Shown: in pieces, positions 1-7,461 of the stretch
Numbering within the stretch: the first letter of the stretch is position 1
Layout: every line of letters begins with the position of its first letter
NCBI GenBank assembly: GCA_902582755.1
Contig: CACHSZ010000003.1
Coordinates: 124,001-188,000, forward strand
DNA from: an uncultured Alphaproteobacteria bacterium
GTDB lineage: Bacteria > Pseudomonadota > Alphaproteobacteria > HIMB59 > GCA-002718135
DNA length: 64,000 bases
Direction of reading: 5' to 3'
Made by a program: the position numbers and the translations under genes
The notes under the pieces: generated by a model
Told to the model about the DNA's origin: nothing
Database searches by the model: none
The model's input: only the letters and a program-made list of their open reading frames with translations

Positions 1-112
1 GAAGTAAAGGAAAAACTAGAAGAAAAGCTCGAAGTTTATTTCTTCTTTCAGCTTTGCGAAGACTTTGTTTAAGTGGGATACCGTCAGTAGTTAATAATTC
101 AGCTGTAGAAAT
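1..112 (-). CDS. ABC transporter permease (PotB-like), N-terminal fragment
   Basis: This is the beginning of an inner-membrane permease that runs off the left edge of the window. The 37 visible codons encode a polar N-terminus with the basic stretch KAERRNKLRAF followed by the hydrophobic FLLVFPLL, which is how PotB-type permeases of spermidine/putrescine-like importers enter their first membrane helix. It lies downstream of the ATPase and binding-protein genes on the same strand, so the importer is complete in gene order. No ATG fits. A strong Shine-Dalgarno (GGAGG, 118-122) sits five bases before an ATT codon at 110-112, which I take as the start. An in-frame TTG at 122-124 is the alternative, but it overlaps the ribosome-binding site. 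The permease identity is fairly safe and the start is not. Confidence 0.7.
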   Translation of the reverse strand, partial: MSTAELLTTDGIPLKQSLRKAERRNKLRAFLLVFPLL

Positions 113-126
113 AGTAACCTCCAAAT

Positions 127-152
127 AAAAAGGCGAGATAATTCTCGCCTTT
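127..152 (-). terminator. Intercistronic hairpin between binding protein and permease
   Basis: A perfect 10-bp stem (129-138 with 143-152, four-base loop) reads on the minus strand as a GC-containing hairpin followed by a T-rich run. It sits between the stop codon of the binding-protein gene and the ribosome-binding site of the permease. Such a structure can terminate most transcripts or protect the upstream message, so that the binding protein is made in excess over the membrane subunits. It has the form of an intrinsic terminator. The read-through role is inferred from its position inside the operon. Confidence 0.75.
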
Positions 153-183
153 AGATTAAATTACAAATTTTAATTTATCAAGC

Positions 184-1287
184 TTAGTTACCCATCCATG
201 CAGCATAACGCTCGTTAATTTCTGCACCGTAATCTGACCACCATTGTGGATCACTCACGATTGAAACTTTTAAACGTTCTGGTGTGTTGGGCATATGAGG
301 CATAATATCAACACCTCCTGGTCCCCAAGGCTCATTGTTTTCAATGATTGGAATACCAGATGCTCTCATTGGTCCATATGTAATATATTTAGCTTGTTCA
401 GCTTGAGCTTCAGGAGTTGAAGCATGCATCATAAAGTCAATAGCTGCATCTCTATTAGGAGCTCCAGCAGTTAGACAAAGATACTCTTGGTCTAAAACCT
501 GACCTTCCCAAATATACTCAAAGTTTTCACCTTCAGCTAAGTTTGCTGCACCTACACGACCGTTATATGCAATAGCCATAATAACTTCACCACTTTTTAC
601 TAACTCAAGTGGTTGTGAACCAGCAGACCAGAAAACAACATCGTCCTTAATTCTGTCCATAACTTCAAATGCTCTATCAATAGCACCTGTTTGGTTAGCT
701 AAAACTGTAGGAACTGCATTTGGACTTACTCCATCTGCTACCATTGCTTTTTCGATTATACCTGTTGCCCAAGTATGAATACCTCTTTTGCCAGGAAATT
801 TTTCTGTATCAAAAAAGTCTGCCATACTGTCAGGCTTCTCTCCAGGGAATGCATCTGGGTCATAAAATACAACGTATGTCCAAAAGATTTGTGGTACACA
901 ACAGTCCCAACCAGAGTGGTATTCAAGACCATTATTTTCCATATCTTCTAACATTGATTCACCGTCAGGACCTGGAGTTGATAATTCAGCAATTTCAGAA
1001 GAAATATCTTCAAATAGACCTTCATCACAACCTGTGATTGCATCAGATGGTAATACATCTACTAAATCCCAAGTAACACTTCCACTTTCTACTTGAGCTC
1101 TTACTTCACCTAAACCTCCGTTGTAGTTTTCAAAGACAATTGAGCTAGGATCAGAATATGTATCAGCATAAGCTTTTTGTTGACTTTCTGTATAAGCACC
1201 ACCCCATGAAGCAACCGTTACAGCGCTAGCTGCAAAAGGAGCAAATACAAGTGACACAAATAAGAAGGCTTTTAAAAATTTAGACAT
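184..1287 (-). CDS. ABC transporter substrate-binding protein (PotD-like)
   Basis: Periplasmic solute-binding protein of a spermidine/putrescine-type importer. The 367-residue product opens with a clear signal peptide (basic MSKFLK, hydrophobic core, probable cleavage after AASA at residue 22). The mature protein starts with a VASWGGAYTE strand typical of family 1/PotD-like binding proteins. Later segments such as FWSAGSQPLELVKSGEV and the C-terminal MPHMPNTPERL fit this family. The start is supported by an AGGAGG Shine-Dalgarno at 1294-1299. It lies between the ATPase gene and the permease and is followed by a hairpin. The substrate is open: polyamines, amino acids or other cationic or zwitterionic compounds are all possible for this family. 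Confidence 0.85.
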   Translation of the reverse strand: MSKFLKAFLFVSLVFAPFAASAVTVASWGGAYTESQQKAYADTYSDPSSIVFENYNGGLGEVRAQVESGSVTWDLVDVLPSDAITGCDEGLFEDISSEIAELSTPGPDGESMLEDMENNGLEYHSGWDCCVPQIFWTYVVFYDPDAFPGEKPDSMADFFDTEKFPGKRGIHTWATGIIEKAMVADGVSPNAVPTVLANQTGAIDRAFEVMDRIKDDVVFWSAGSQPLELVKSGEVIMAIAYNGRVGAANLAEGENFEYIWEGQVLDQEYLCLTAGAPNRDAAIDFMMHASTPEAQAEQAKYITYGPMRASGIPIIENNEPWGPGGVDIMPHMPNTPERLKVSIVSDPQWWSDYGAEINERYAAWMGN

Positions 1288-1419
1288 ATATATCCTCCTA
1301 TTTTTTAATTATTTAATCTTAAGATTATGTCTGTAATGCGAGTGTAATAACATGTCGTTAAATGAAAAAAAAGGGGTAAAAGTAAAAAATTTTGGCTAAA
1401 TATAAAGAAAAAAGTATAA

Positions 1420-2508
1420 TTACAGATCTAATGCTCGAACATCTTCAGAATTCCAGCTTAATTTAAGTTCATCACCCTCTTTATGATTAAAACTTCCCTC
1501 ATTTGGAACCTTGACTATAAACTCTTTATTACCACAAACATCAAGCCTAGCTCTAATGTGATCGCCTAGGTAAATTAGTTCTTCAATTTTACCTGAAAAA
1601 TTGTTGGAGTCAGATGTTGTTTTATCAATTGAAACACGTTCTGGTCTAATAGATAGTTGGGTTTTTTCTCCAACTTCATTCACATTAATTTTTAATGCTT
1701 TCACCATTCCAAAACCTCCATCCAATTCAACAGTACATGATGATCCATTCACTTCCCTTACAACACCATTAAGTGTATTATTTTCACCTATAAATTTTGC
1801 AACAAAAGAATTTTCAGGTTTTTCATACAAGATATCAGGTGTAGACAATTGTTGTACAACTCCATCATTGAATACTGCAATTCTATTGGACATTGTTAAT
1901 GCTTCACTTTGATCATGAGTAACATAGACAACTGTTATACCAATCCTATCATGAATATGTTTTATTTCGTATTGCATCTGTTCGCGTAAATTCTTATCGA
2001 GTGCACCTAAAGGCTCATCCATTAATACTAGACGTGGTTCAAATACCAGTGCTCTAGCCAAAGCGACTCTTTGCTGTTGTCCACCAGATAATTGAGCTGG
2101 AAATCTTGTACCAAAATTACCTAACTCAACCATATCAAGTGCTTTCTGCACTTTTTCTTTAATGTCTGGTTTTGAAATTTTTCTCACTTCTAGCGGAAAT
2201 GACAAATTTTCCGCAACAGTCATGTGAGGAAATAAAGCATAGTTTTGAAAAACCATTCCAATTTCTCTTTCATAGGGTGGTATTTTACTTATTGGTTTAG
2301 TATCTAAAAATATTTCACCGTTTGTAGGTGTTTCAAAACCAGCTAACATCATCAAAGTTGTTGTTTTACCTGATCCTGATGGACCCAACATTGTTACAAA
2401 CTCACCCTTAGCAATATCCAAGTTTAAGTTTTTTACTACTAGTACTTCTCCATCATAACTTTTATCGATCTTTTCAAATTTAACGAAACTTTGAGATGTG
2501 TCATTCAT
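1420..2508 (-). CDS. ABC transporter ATP-binding protein (PotA-like)
   Basis: Cytoplasmic ATPase that energises the importer encoded downstream. From the chosen start it has Walker A (GPSGSGKTT, about residues 42-50), a Q-loop at about 88, the signature LSGGQQQ at about 140 and Walker B (LVLMDEP, about 160-166). A C-terminal TOBE-like regulatory domain containing LSIRPERVSI follows, as in PotA/FbpC/MalK proteins. The frame remains open to an ATG at 2556, but that codon lies inside a good -35 hexamer. The ATG at 2508 gives the usual MNDTSQSFVKF N-terminus and a leader of about 13 bases. The order ATPase, binding protein, permease suggests one operon. Confidence 0.88.
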   Translation of the reverse strand: MNDTSQSFVKFEKIDKSYDGEVLVVKNLNLDIAKGEFVTMLGPSGSGKTTTLMMLAGFETPTNGEIFLDTKPISKIPPYEREIGMVFQNYALFPHMTVAENLSFPLEVRKISKPDIKEKVQKALDMVELGNFGTRFPAQLSGGQQQRVALARALVFEPRLVLMDEPLGALDKNLREQMQYEIKHIHDRIGITVVYVTHDQSEALTMSNRIAVFNDGVVQQLSTPDILYEKPENSFVAKFIGENNTLNGVVREVNGSSCTVELDGGFGMVKALKINVNEVGEKTQLSIRPERVSIDKTTSDSNNFSGKIEELIYLGDHIRARLDVCGNKEFIVKVPNEGSFNHKEGDELKLSWNSEDVRALDL

Positions 2509-2527
2509 AATATATTGTAATGAAGCT

Positions 2528-2556
2528 TGAATAACTGCATGAAAACAAATAGTCAA
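2528..2556 (-). promoter_or_regulatory. Candidate sigma-70 promoter for the ABC importer
   Basis: On the minus strand TTGACT (2551-2556) is followed after 17 bases by TATTCA (2528-2533). Transcription would begin near 2521 and reach the ATPase ATG at 2508. The -35 differs from consensus at one base and the -10 at two. This is a motif call only. Confidence 0.45.
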
Positions 2557-2571
2557 AAGTTAATTTAAAAA

Positions 2572-3435
2572 ATGTTCATATTTGGAGTAATTTTTGCTTT
2601 AGTTGCTGGAATTTTGTTTGGCTTAATTGGTCCTACTACAAAAATAGCATATAATTCTGGTGCTTCTGTAGCATTAACTATTTTTTTACGTTACGCAGTT
2701 GCCTCGATAATTATATTACCTTTTATCCCTTATCAAAATAATCTATTAGAAATTTTTAAAAAGAACCTAAAATATTTTTTATCTATATCAGCGGGCTCAA
2801 TATTATTAACGCTTGGATTATTGACTTCAGTTATATTTATTGAAGTTAGTTTAACAATTCTTATTTTTTGCCTCTATCCAATATATGTTCTTTTATTTTC
2901 TATTATTGTCGATAAAGAAAAAATTTCATTAACTGTAAAGATTCTCTTTTTTGTTACATTTCTAGGAATTATTTTAGTTATAGGACCGTCTTTTAAAGTC
3001 ATAAATATAGTAGGTATTCTTTTAGCTTTTCTTGCCTCACTGGGATCAACTAGTATGATTATAGTAAATCAAAAAATGTCTATTAAAGGTATTTCACCAA
3101 TACCAATTAATATCTTTATAAATGTTTTTAATACTTTTTTCTTCTTTGTAATATTAAAAATATTTTTTTCTTTAAATTTTAATTTTGATATCAGTATTTA
3201 TCTTTTAATTTTAATTCCTTCGGTATGTTATAGCTTTGCACTTTTATCACAATTAATTGCTATCCCAAAGATTGGACAATCATATACTGCTTTATTTTTG
3301 TATTTAGAACCAGTGGTAGGTGTTCTTGGGGCTGTTTTTTTATTAAAAGAAAATTTAGAAACTTATCAAATGATTGGTGCTTCGATTGTAATAATAAGTT
3401 TGCTATCAGCTTCTTTTATTAGTCGTAGAAACTAA
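2572..3435 (+). CDS. DMT/EamA family transporter
   Basis: Inner-membrane transporter of the drug/metabolite superfamily. The 287 residues form about ten hydrophobic helices in two EamA-like halves: the first opens with the glycine-rich GILFGLIGPTTK and the second ends with YLEPVVGVLGAVFLLKENL, a typical signature before the last helix. Family members export amino acids or metabolites, or import small solutes. The substrate cannot be predicted here. The gene is divergent from the ABC importer, and its last four bases overlap the end of the convergent M19 gene. A weak ribosome-binding site precedes the ATG. Confidence 0.85.
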   Translation: MFIFGVIFALVAGILFGLIGPTTKIAYNSGASVALTIFLRYAVASIIILPFIPYQNNLLEIFKKNLKYFLSISAGSILLTLGLLTSVIFIEVSLTILIFCLYPIYVLLFSIIVDKEKISLTVKILFFVTFLGIILVIGPSFKVINIVGILLAFLASLGSTSMIIVNQKMSIKGISPIPINIFINVFNTFFFFVILKIFFSLNFNFDISIYLLILIPSVCYSFALLSQLIAIPKIGQSYTALFLYLEPVVGVLGAVFLLKENLETYQMIGASIVIISLLSASFISRRN

Positions 3436-4418
3436 AATTGATTTTGCATGAAGTTAAACCAATTCTGACCTATTATTTTTGTAGAAACTTTTTCTGAAAT
3501 ATTATTTTCACACATTAAAAAAAATAAATTATTTAAGTCACTTGGTTGCTTATACCAACTTGGTAACTTAGGCCATTTTGGATTTTTATCTTTAGATTCT
3601 CCATAGTCGATATTTTTTGTCCACTTTCCATTTCTCATCCACATAACTACATCATCAGGCCAATTTAAACAAAGATCAGAACCTATTCCAATATTGTCTT
3701 CACCAATTAGGTTTACTAGTTCCTTAATCATTTCACAAAAATCTTCTATTGTACAATCACCTAAATTTTTAAGATGGTAAGGATATAAACTTAACCCAAT
3801 AAAACCATTTTTTTTAACAAGTTTTTGTAAAATATCAGTATCAATGTTTCTTTTAGATTTATGAAAGAAATTTGGATTAGCATGAGAAATTGCCACAGGT
3901 TTATTTGAGACTTCAATAGCATCAAGACAAGTTTGCTTTCCTGCATGACTTAAATCTACAATCATGCCAAGTCTATTCATTTCTTCAATAACAGCTTTTC
4001 CAAATCGTGAAACACCAGAGTCTTTAGGTTCAAAGCATCCTCCAGCAAGCGGAGTTTGATTATTATAGGTGAGTTGCATAAATCTCACACCTGCGTCAAA
4101 AAATTTTTCAATTAAAAATATATCGTTGGCAATTGGAGCAGAATTTTGAAAACCAAAAATAATTGCAACTTTATTATTTTTTTTTGCATCCAAAATATCC
4201 TCTGAAGTTTTTGCGTGAGCAATAATGTCATGATGATCTTTAAAAAGACGTTGCCAATCATTTATTTTTTCGAAAGACTCTTCAGTATTTTCCCAATACA
4301 CTAATGTCGCATGGATTGCAGTTAATCCAGCTTGGTGGGCATTTTCAAATAATTCCCTATTCCAGTTACAATATTCCAATCCATCAATTAGAAGTATATC
4401 TTCACTTATTTTTGACAT
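3432..4418 (-). CDS. M19 (renal dipeptidase-like) amidohydrolase with altered metal site
   Basis: A 328-residue protein of the M19 membrane-dipeptidase family, a TIM-barrel of the amidohydrolase class. Family landmarks are MQLTYNNQTPLAGGC, the zinc-ligand histidine in VDLSH (about H158), the second in ISHANP (about H179) and IGIGSD near residue 250. The usual N-terminal HxD zinc ligands are absent: the strand reads IDGLEYCNWNRE instead. The bridging glutamate position appears to be glutamine (FGFQN, about Q91). The protein may therefore bind one metal or none and act on something other than dipeptides. No signal peptide is seen. It converges with the DMT gene and diverges from the unknown gene pair. 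Confidence 0.8.
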   Translation of the reverse strand: MSKISEDILLIDGLEYCNWNRELFENAHQAGLTAIHATLVYWENTEESFEKINDWQRLFKDHHDIIAHAKTSEDILDAKKNNKVAIIFGFQNSAPIANDIFLIEKFFDAGVRFMQLTYNNQTPLAGGCFEPKDSGVSRFGKAVIEEMNRLGMIVDLSHAGKQTCLDAIEVSNKPVAISHANPNFFHKSKRNIDTDILQKLVKKNGFIGLSLYPYHLKNLGDCTIEDFCEMIKELVNLIGEDNIGIGSDLCLNWPDDVVMWMRNGKWTKNIDYGESKDKNPKWPKLPSWYKQPSDLNNLFFLMCENNISEKVSTKIIGQNWFNFMQNQF

Positions 4419-4472
4419 AGATTAATACTTCTATTAATGAAAAAACCAAAATTAACTATAGATATTTAATAA

Positions 4473-6137
4473 ATGTTACAAAAAGTAAGAGAAAACGATA
4501 GCTACATGAAACTATCAAGAATGGGTTCACGCTACCCTTCTCGTCTTAGTTTTTCCAGAAGTATGTTAAGAAGATTAATTAACGACAACTGGGCAATACA
4601 TAAATCAAAATTTGATTTAGATAAAGATGGTTTCGGTACGGTTGTTTATGAAGTAATTATTAATAAACAAACTTATTCACTTGTATGTTTCTCTGCTTTT
4701 CTAGATGATAAGGATAGAAGTGATAGAGTTATCGCTAGTAAATGGGATACAGCCTATACGTTACATGTAGGTAAATTATCTGATCAAGATCTAAATAGAT
4801 TAAAAAAAACAATTCCCCTTCAAGAATCAGGTCGTAATTCTCCAAATGAATTAATTCTTAGCAGAGCAAATAAAAGTGTAAGATTGTTTCAGTATGTTGT
4901 CGATTGTCTTTCAAATGGTAATCAGCCAGATATTTATGAAATAAATAAAGTTGGATATTTACTAAGAACTACTGCTGTTTATGGTAGTGGTAAATTTGGA
5001 TTATCAGATTTTACTAACACAAAAAATACAACTGTTTTCAATCAGCCCTTTAGAGCAGAAATGTTATCAGTTTATTTAATTAGAGAATTCAGTATTGAAT
5101 TAGTTGAACATGTTGCAAGGCAAATTAATCCAAAAAAAGCAGTAAAGTTAGATAGAAAAATTAAACAACATTTAGGTATTGGTAATTCAACAGGTTTAGG
5201 TATGGCACCTTTTATCATTAAACATCCAAAGTTGATTAATAAGTGGATGAAACAGTACTCAAAAACATTAGAAGAAATTTCTCAAATTGAGTTAGATAAT
5301 ATAGTTTTCGAAAAATATAAAAAACTTTTGAATAAAGCCCTAAATTATCTTGAAGAAGTTAACACAAGTGATGAATTCCAAATTAATAAAAATAAATTAA
5401 CTACTGAAGATTTAAAAAAATATATTTCCTACATTAATGACCTAGATCTTTCTCAAAAATTTAAATGGTTAGATATTCTAAATTATTGTGATTCGAATTT
5501 TAATAATGATACTAAGGAAATTGCAAGAGTACAACTAATTGAATTATATCCTCAAATATCAGAAGAGTTAGCAGAAGATATGGCAGATGAGGAGATAATG
5601 GATATTGATGGAAATCAATCTATTGGAGATTTGAAAAAAATAATCAATGATAAATATTCTTGGATAAAAAATATTGATTTTAATAATAAAGATAGCAATT
5701 ATTTATTTTGGTATGTTTCAGCAGCTAAGTTAGAACCTAGATTAGGTGAAAGATATAATGAACAAGGAAGTGAATTGGAGCAAAATTTAGGAATTGCAAA
5801 AATGGTTAATGATTTATTTAAGCAAATTAAAAATGTAGATGAAAATCAATTAATTTGTGAATTTTTGTTAATGCATCCAGAATACAGAGGAATTGTTAAG
5901 AGAATTCAATCTTTAAAAAATTATCCCTTTTCAGAAGTTCAAGATAATGTTCTTGATAAAAAAACAATGCCAATTGATATGTTAAGATTTAAGTTATCTT
6001 TTTTTGGTGCCAATCGTTATGATCCTAAGTCAGATAGATGGTTAAGAGTAAGTTTTTTTTCTGGAGCCCCTTATTTATCAGATCTGAATAATAAAAATGT
6101 TGATGAATGGGGTTTTGCAACAATGAGTACATATTAA
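4473..6137 (+). CDS. Unrecognised 554-residue protein
   Basis: I do not recognise a named domain. The protein is soluble-looking, with no signal peptide or membrane helix. The N-terminal 250 residues look most conserved-like, with arginine- and glycine-rich segments (MGSRYPSRLSFSRSMLRR, LLRTTAVYGSGKFGL, HLGIGNSTGLGMAPF) and a tryptophan-containing β-rich stretch near 90. The middle is helical and charged. The end (LGERYNEQGSELE, GANRYDPKSDRW) again holds glycine and aromatic residues. It is followed six bases later by a DUF3726-like gene, so the two probably form a two-gene unit. The start could also be the ATG at 4506 or 4521. Codon use matches the neighbours, so transfer is not evident. Confidence 0.7.
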   Translation: MLQKVRENDSYMKLSRMGSRYPSRLSFSRSMLRRLINDNWAIHKSKFDLDKDGFGTVVYEVIINKQTYSLVCFSAFLDDKDRSDRVIASKWDTAYTLHVGKLSDQDLNRLKKTIPLQESGRNSPNELILSRANKSVRLFQYVVDCLSNGNQPDIYEINKVGYLLRTTAVYGSGKFGLSDFTNTKNTTVFNQPFRAEMLSVYLIREFSIELVEHVARQINPKKAVKLDRKIKQHLGIGNSTGLGMAPFIIKHPKLINKWMKQYSKTLEEISQIELDNIVFEKYKKLLNKALNYLEEVNTSDEFQINKNKLTTEDLKKYISYINDLDLSQKFKWLDILNYCDSNFNNDTKEIARVQLIELYPQISEELAEDMADEEIMDIDGNQSIGDLKKIINDKYSWIKNIDFNNKDSNYLFWYVSAAKLEPRLGERYNEQGSELEQNLGIAKMVNDLFKQIKNVDENQLICEFLLMHPEYRGIVKRIQSLKNYPFSEVQDNVLDKKTMPIDMLRFKLSFFGANRYDPKSDRWLRVSFFSGAPYLSDLNNKNVDEWGFATMSTY

Positions 6138-6142
6138 TATCT

Positions 6143-6823
6143 GTGAGTTATTCTTACTATGAAGTCTACACTAATACACAACGAGCTTTTTCAGGATTAG
6201 GGTTCACTTATGGATCAGATGAGGATGCTGCATTTATTACAACATGGCTTGAAATATTTGGTTTGGATGGGATCAAATTATTAAAATTAAAAATTGAAGA
6301 ATTAGATAACACTTTCAATGCCAGTATAGATCCGTCAAAAATAAATGATGAGTTTGATTGTGAAAATAAATCTTTTTTGGTGATAGGCCCGGGATTGATT
6401 GATTATTTAGTATCAAAAATAGATAAAAGGGATGATTTTAAATTAACTTTAAAAAATTGTAGTGACCCTATATTCCTAATACCTTTACTTTATAAGTATG
6501 CCAAAAAAAATATCTATTCACAGTTTTTGTTAGATCAAAAAATCGATGTACAAATAACAAATGAAAATATTAGGGTTAATAGAGAAATTATCTCTACAAA
6601 TTATAAAAGAAATTTTGATCTTTTACTGACAAAGAAAATTTTTAATGAACAAAAATTAGATATTAATATTTCATCATCAAATATAAATAATATGCTCTCT
6701 AAGGGTATCAATCCTGATAAAAAATCTTGGGATCAAATATCTAAAATAGCTTTTAGAACTTTTGTTCCTGAGTCAGAGGAGTCTAGAGCAAAAGGTGCCG
6801 GGGGTGGGGATGCAAATGATTAA
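6143..6823 (+). CDS. DUF3726-like protein of unknown function
   Basis: A protein of about 226 residues if started at GTG 6143. An ATG at 6107 in the same frame would overlap the upstream gene by 31 bases and add a non-conserved-looking leader. The N-terminal pattern YYEVYTNTQRAFSGLG, then YGSDEDAAFITTWLE and GLDG resembles the DUF3726 family as I remember it (RA..G.G..Y...EDAA..W...GLDG). The C-terminus is polar and glycine-rich (AKGAGGGDAND). There is no membrane segment. Tight coupling to the 554-residue protein suggests a shared, still unassigned function. The family assignment is from pattern memory and needs a profile search. Confidence 0.6.
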   Translation: MSYSYYEVYTNTQRAFSGLGFTYGSDEDAAFITTWLEIFGLDGIKLLKLKIEELDNTFNASIDPSKINDEFDCENKSFLVIGPGLIDYLVSKIDKRDDFKLTLKNCSDPIFLIPLLYKYAKKNIYSQFLLDQKIDVQITNENIRVNREIISTNYKRNFDLLLTKKIFNEQKLDINISSSNINNMLSKGINPDKKSWDQISKIAFRTFVPESEESRAKGAGGGDAND

Positions 6824-6897
6824 TTTACTATATTCAAATCGCTAAATACATTAGTAATTAGTTTATAACCAATTTCTGTTACCCTAAGATAATCTAT

Positions 6898-7461
6898 CTA
6901 TCTCTCTAATACTTCGTATCCAAACTGATCCGCTGTTTCAAGAAGGATCTCCCAAATTGATAAAGCGAAACCTCTTGGTATATATAGAAAGTAGTTATTG
7001 GAAGTTATTTTAAATAGCTTAACACTTACATGATGAATAGCTGTGCTAGCAGAGGATAGATCTGGAAAATTCCTAGCTCTTAAATCAATTGGAAGATGTC
7101 TATTTAAAAATAATGATGAATTATCTCCTGTAATTTCAATACCTGTGAAAGCATGAGACATGTCTAAAATTGTTGCTATTTCCTCACTTATTTCAATTTC
7201 TTTATTAAATAGCCACCATTTCAAAGGTTCCATTCTCCATAATGATTTATTTTCAAAAATTATCCCTTTATTAAAACTAGGAATATTTTTAATTTTTAGT
7301 TCTTTTGATAGTAAATTATCCATTTCATCAATTTTGTCAGGCCAACAAGCAAGTTGCAAAATTTCTAAACTTTTTAATTCTCTAAATGTTAGGGTTTGTT
7401 TCTCGCTTGATGAGTATTTTCCAACCTTATAAATTGTTTCTAGTGCAGAATGTCTATGCAT
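6898..7461 (-). CDS. soxG: Sarcosine oxidase gamma subunit
   Basis: Smallest flavin-free structural subunit but one of heterotetrameric sarcosine oxidase, which oxidatively demethylates sarcosine in the cytoplasm. The start at 7461 (MHRHSALE) overlaps the soxA stop by eight bases. An upstream ATG at 7485 is less likely because it lies deeper inside soxA. The 187-residue product is weakly conserved, as expected of SoxG, but ends with the RGFALSIWEILLETADQFG pattern seen in gamma subunits and the GcvT-like fold. It is last in the soxBDAG operon and converges with the DUF3726-like gene. No terminator hairpin was found in the 74 bases between them. Confidence 0.85.
   Translation of the reverse strand: MHRHSALETIYKVGKYSSSEKQTLTFRELKSLEILQLACWPDKIDEMDNLLSKELKIKNIPSFNKGIIFENKSLWRMEPLKWWLFNKEIEISEEIATILDMSHAFTGIEITGDNSSLFLNRHLPIDLRARNFPDLSSASTAIHHVSVKLFKITSNNYFLYIPRGFALSIWEILLETADQFGYEVLER

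Noticed and set aside
720-1037. 105-residue plus-strand frame inside the binding-protein gene
   Set aside because: Antisense to a well-supported gene, with low-complexity Leu/Gln/Tyr composition and no ribosome-binding site.
2509-2556. In-frame ATG at 2556 as start of the ABC ATPase
   Set aside because: That codon lies in the likely -35 hexamer, and the extra 16 residues do not resemble the family N-terminus.
6824-6897. Bidirectional terminator between the DUF3726-like gene and soxG
   Set aside because: No convincing inverted repeat was found in the 74 bases.
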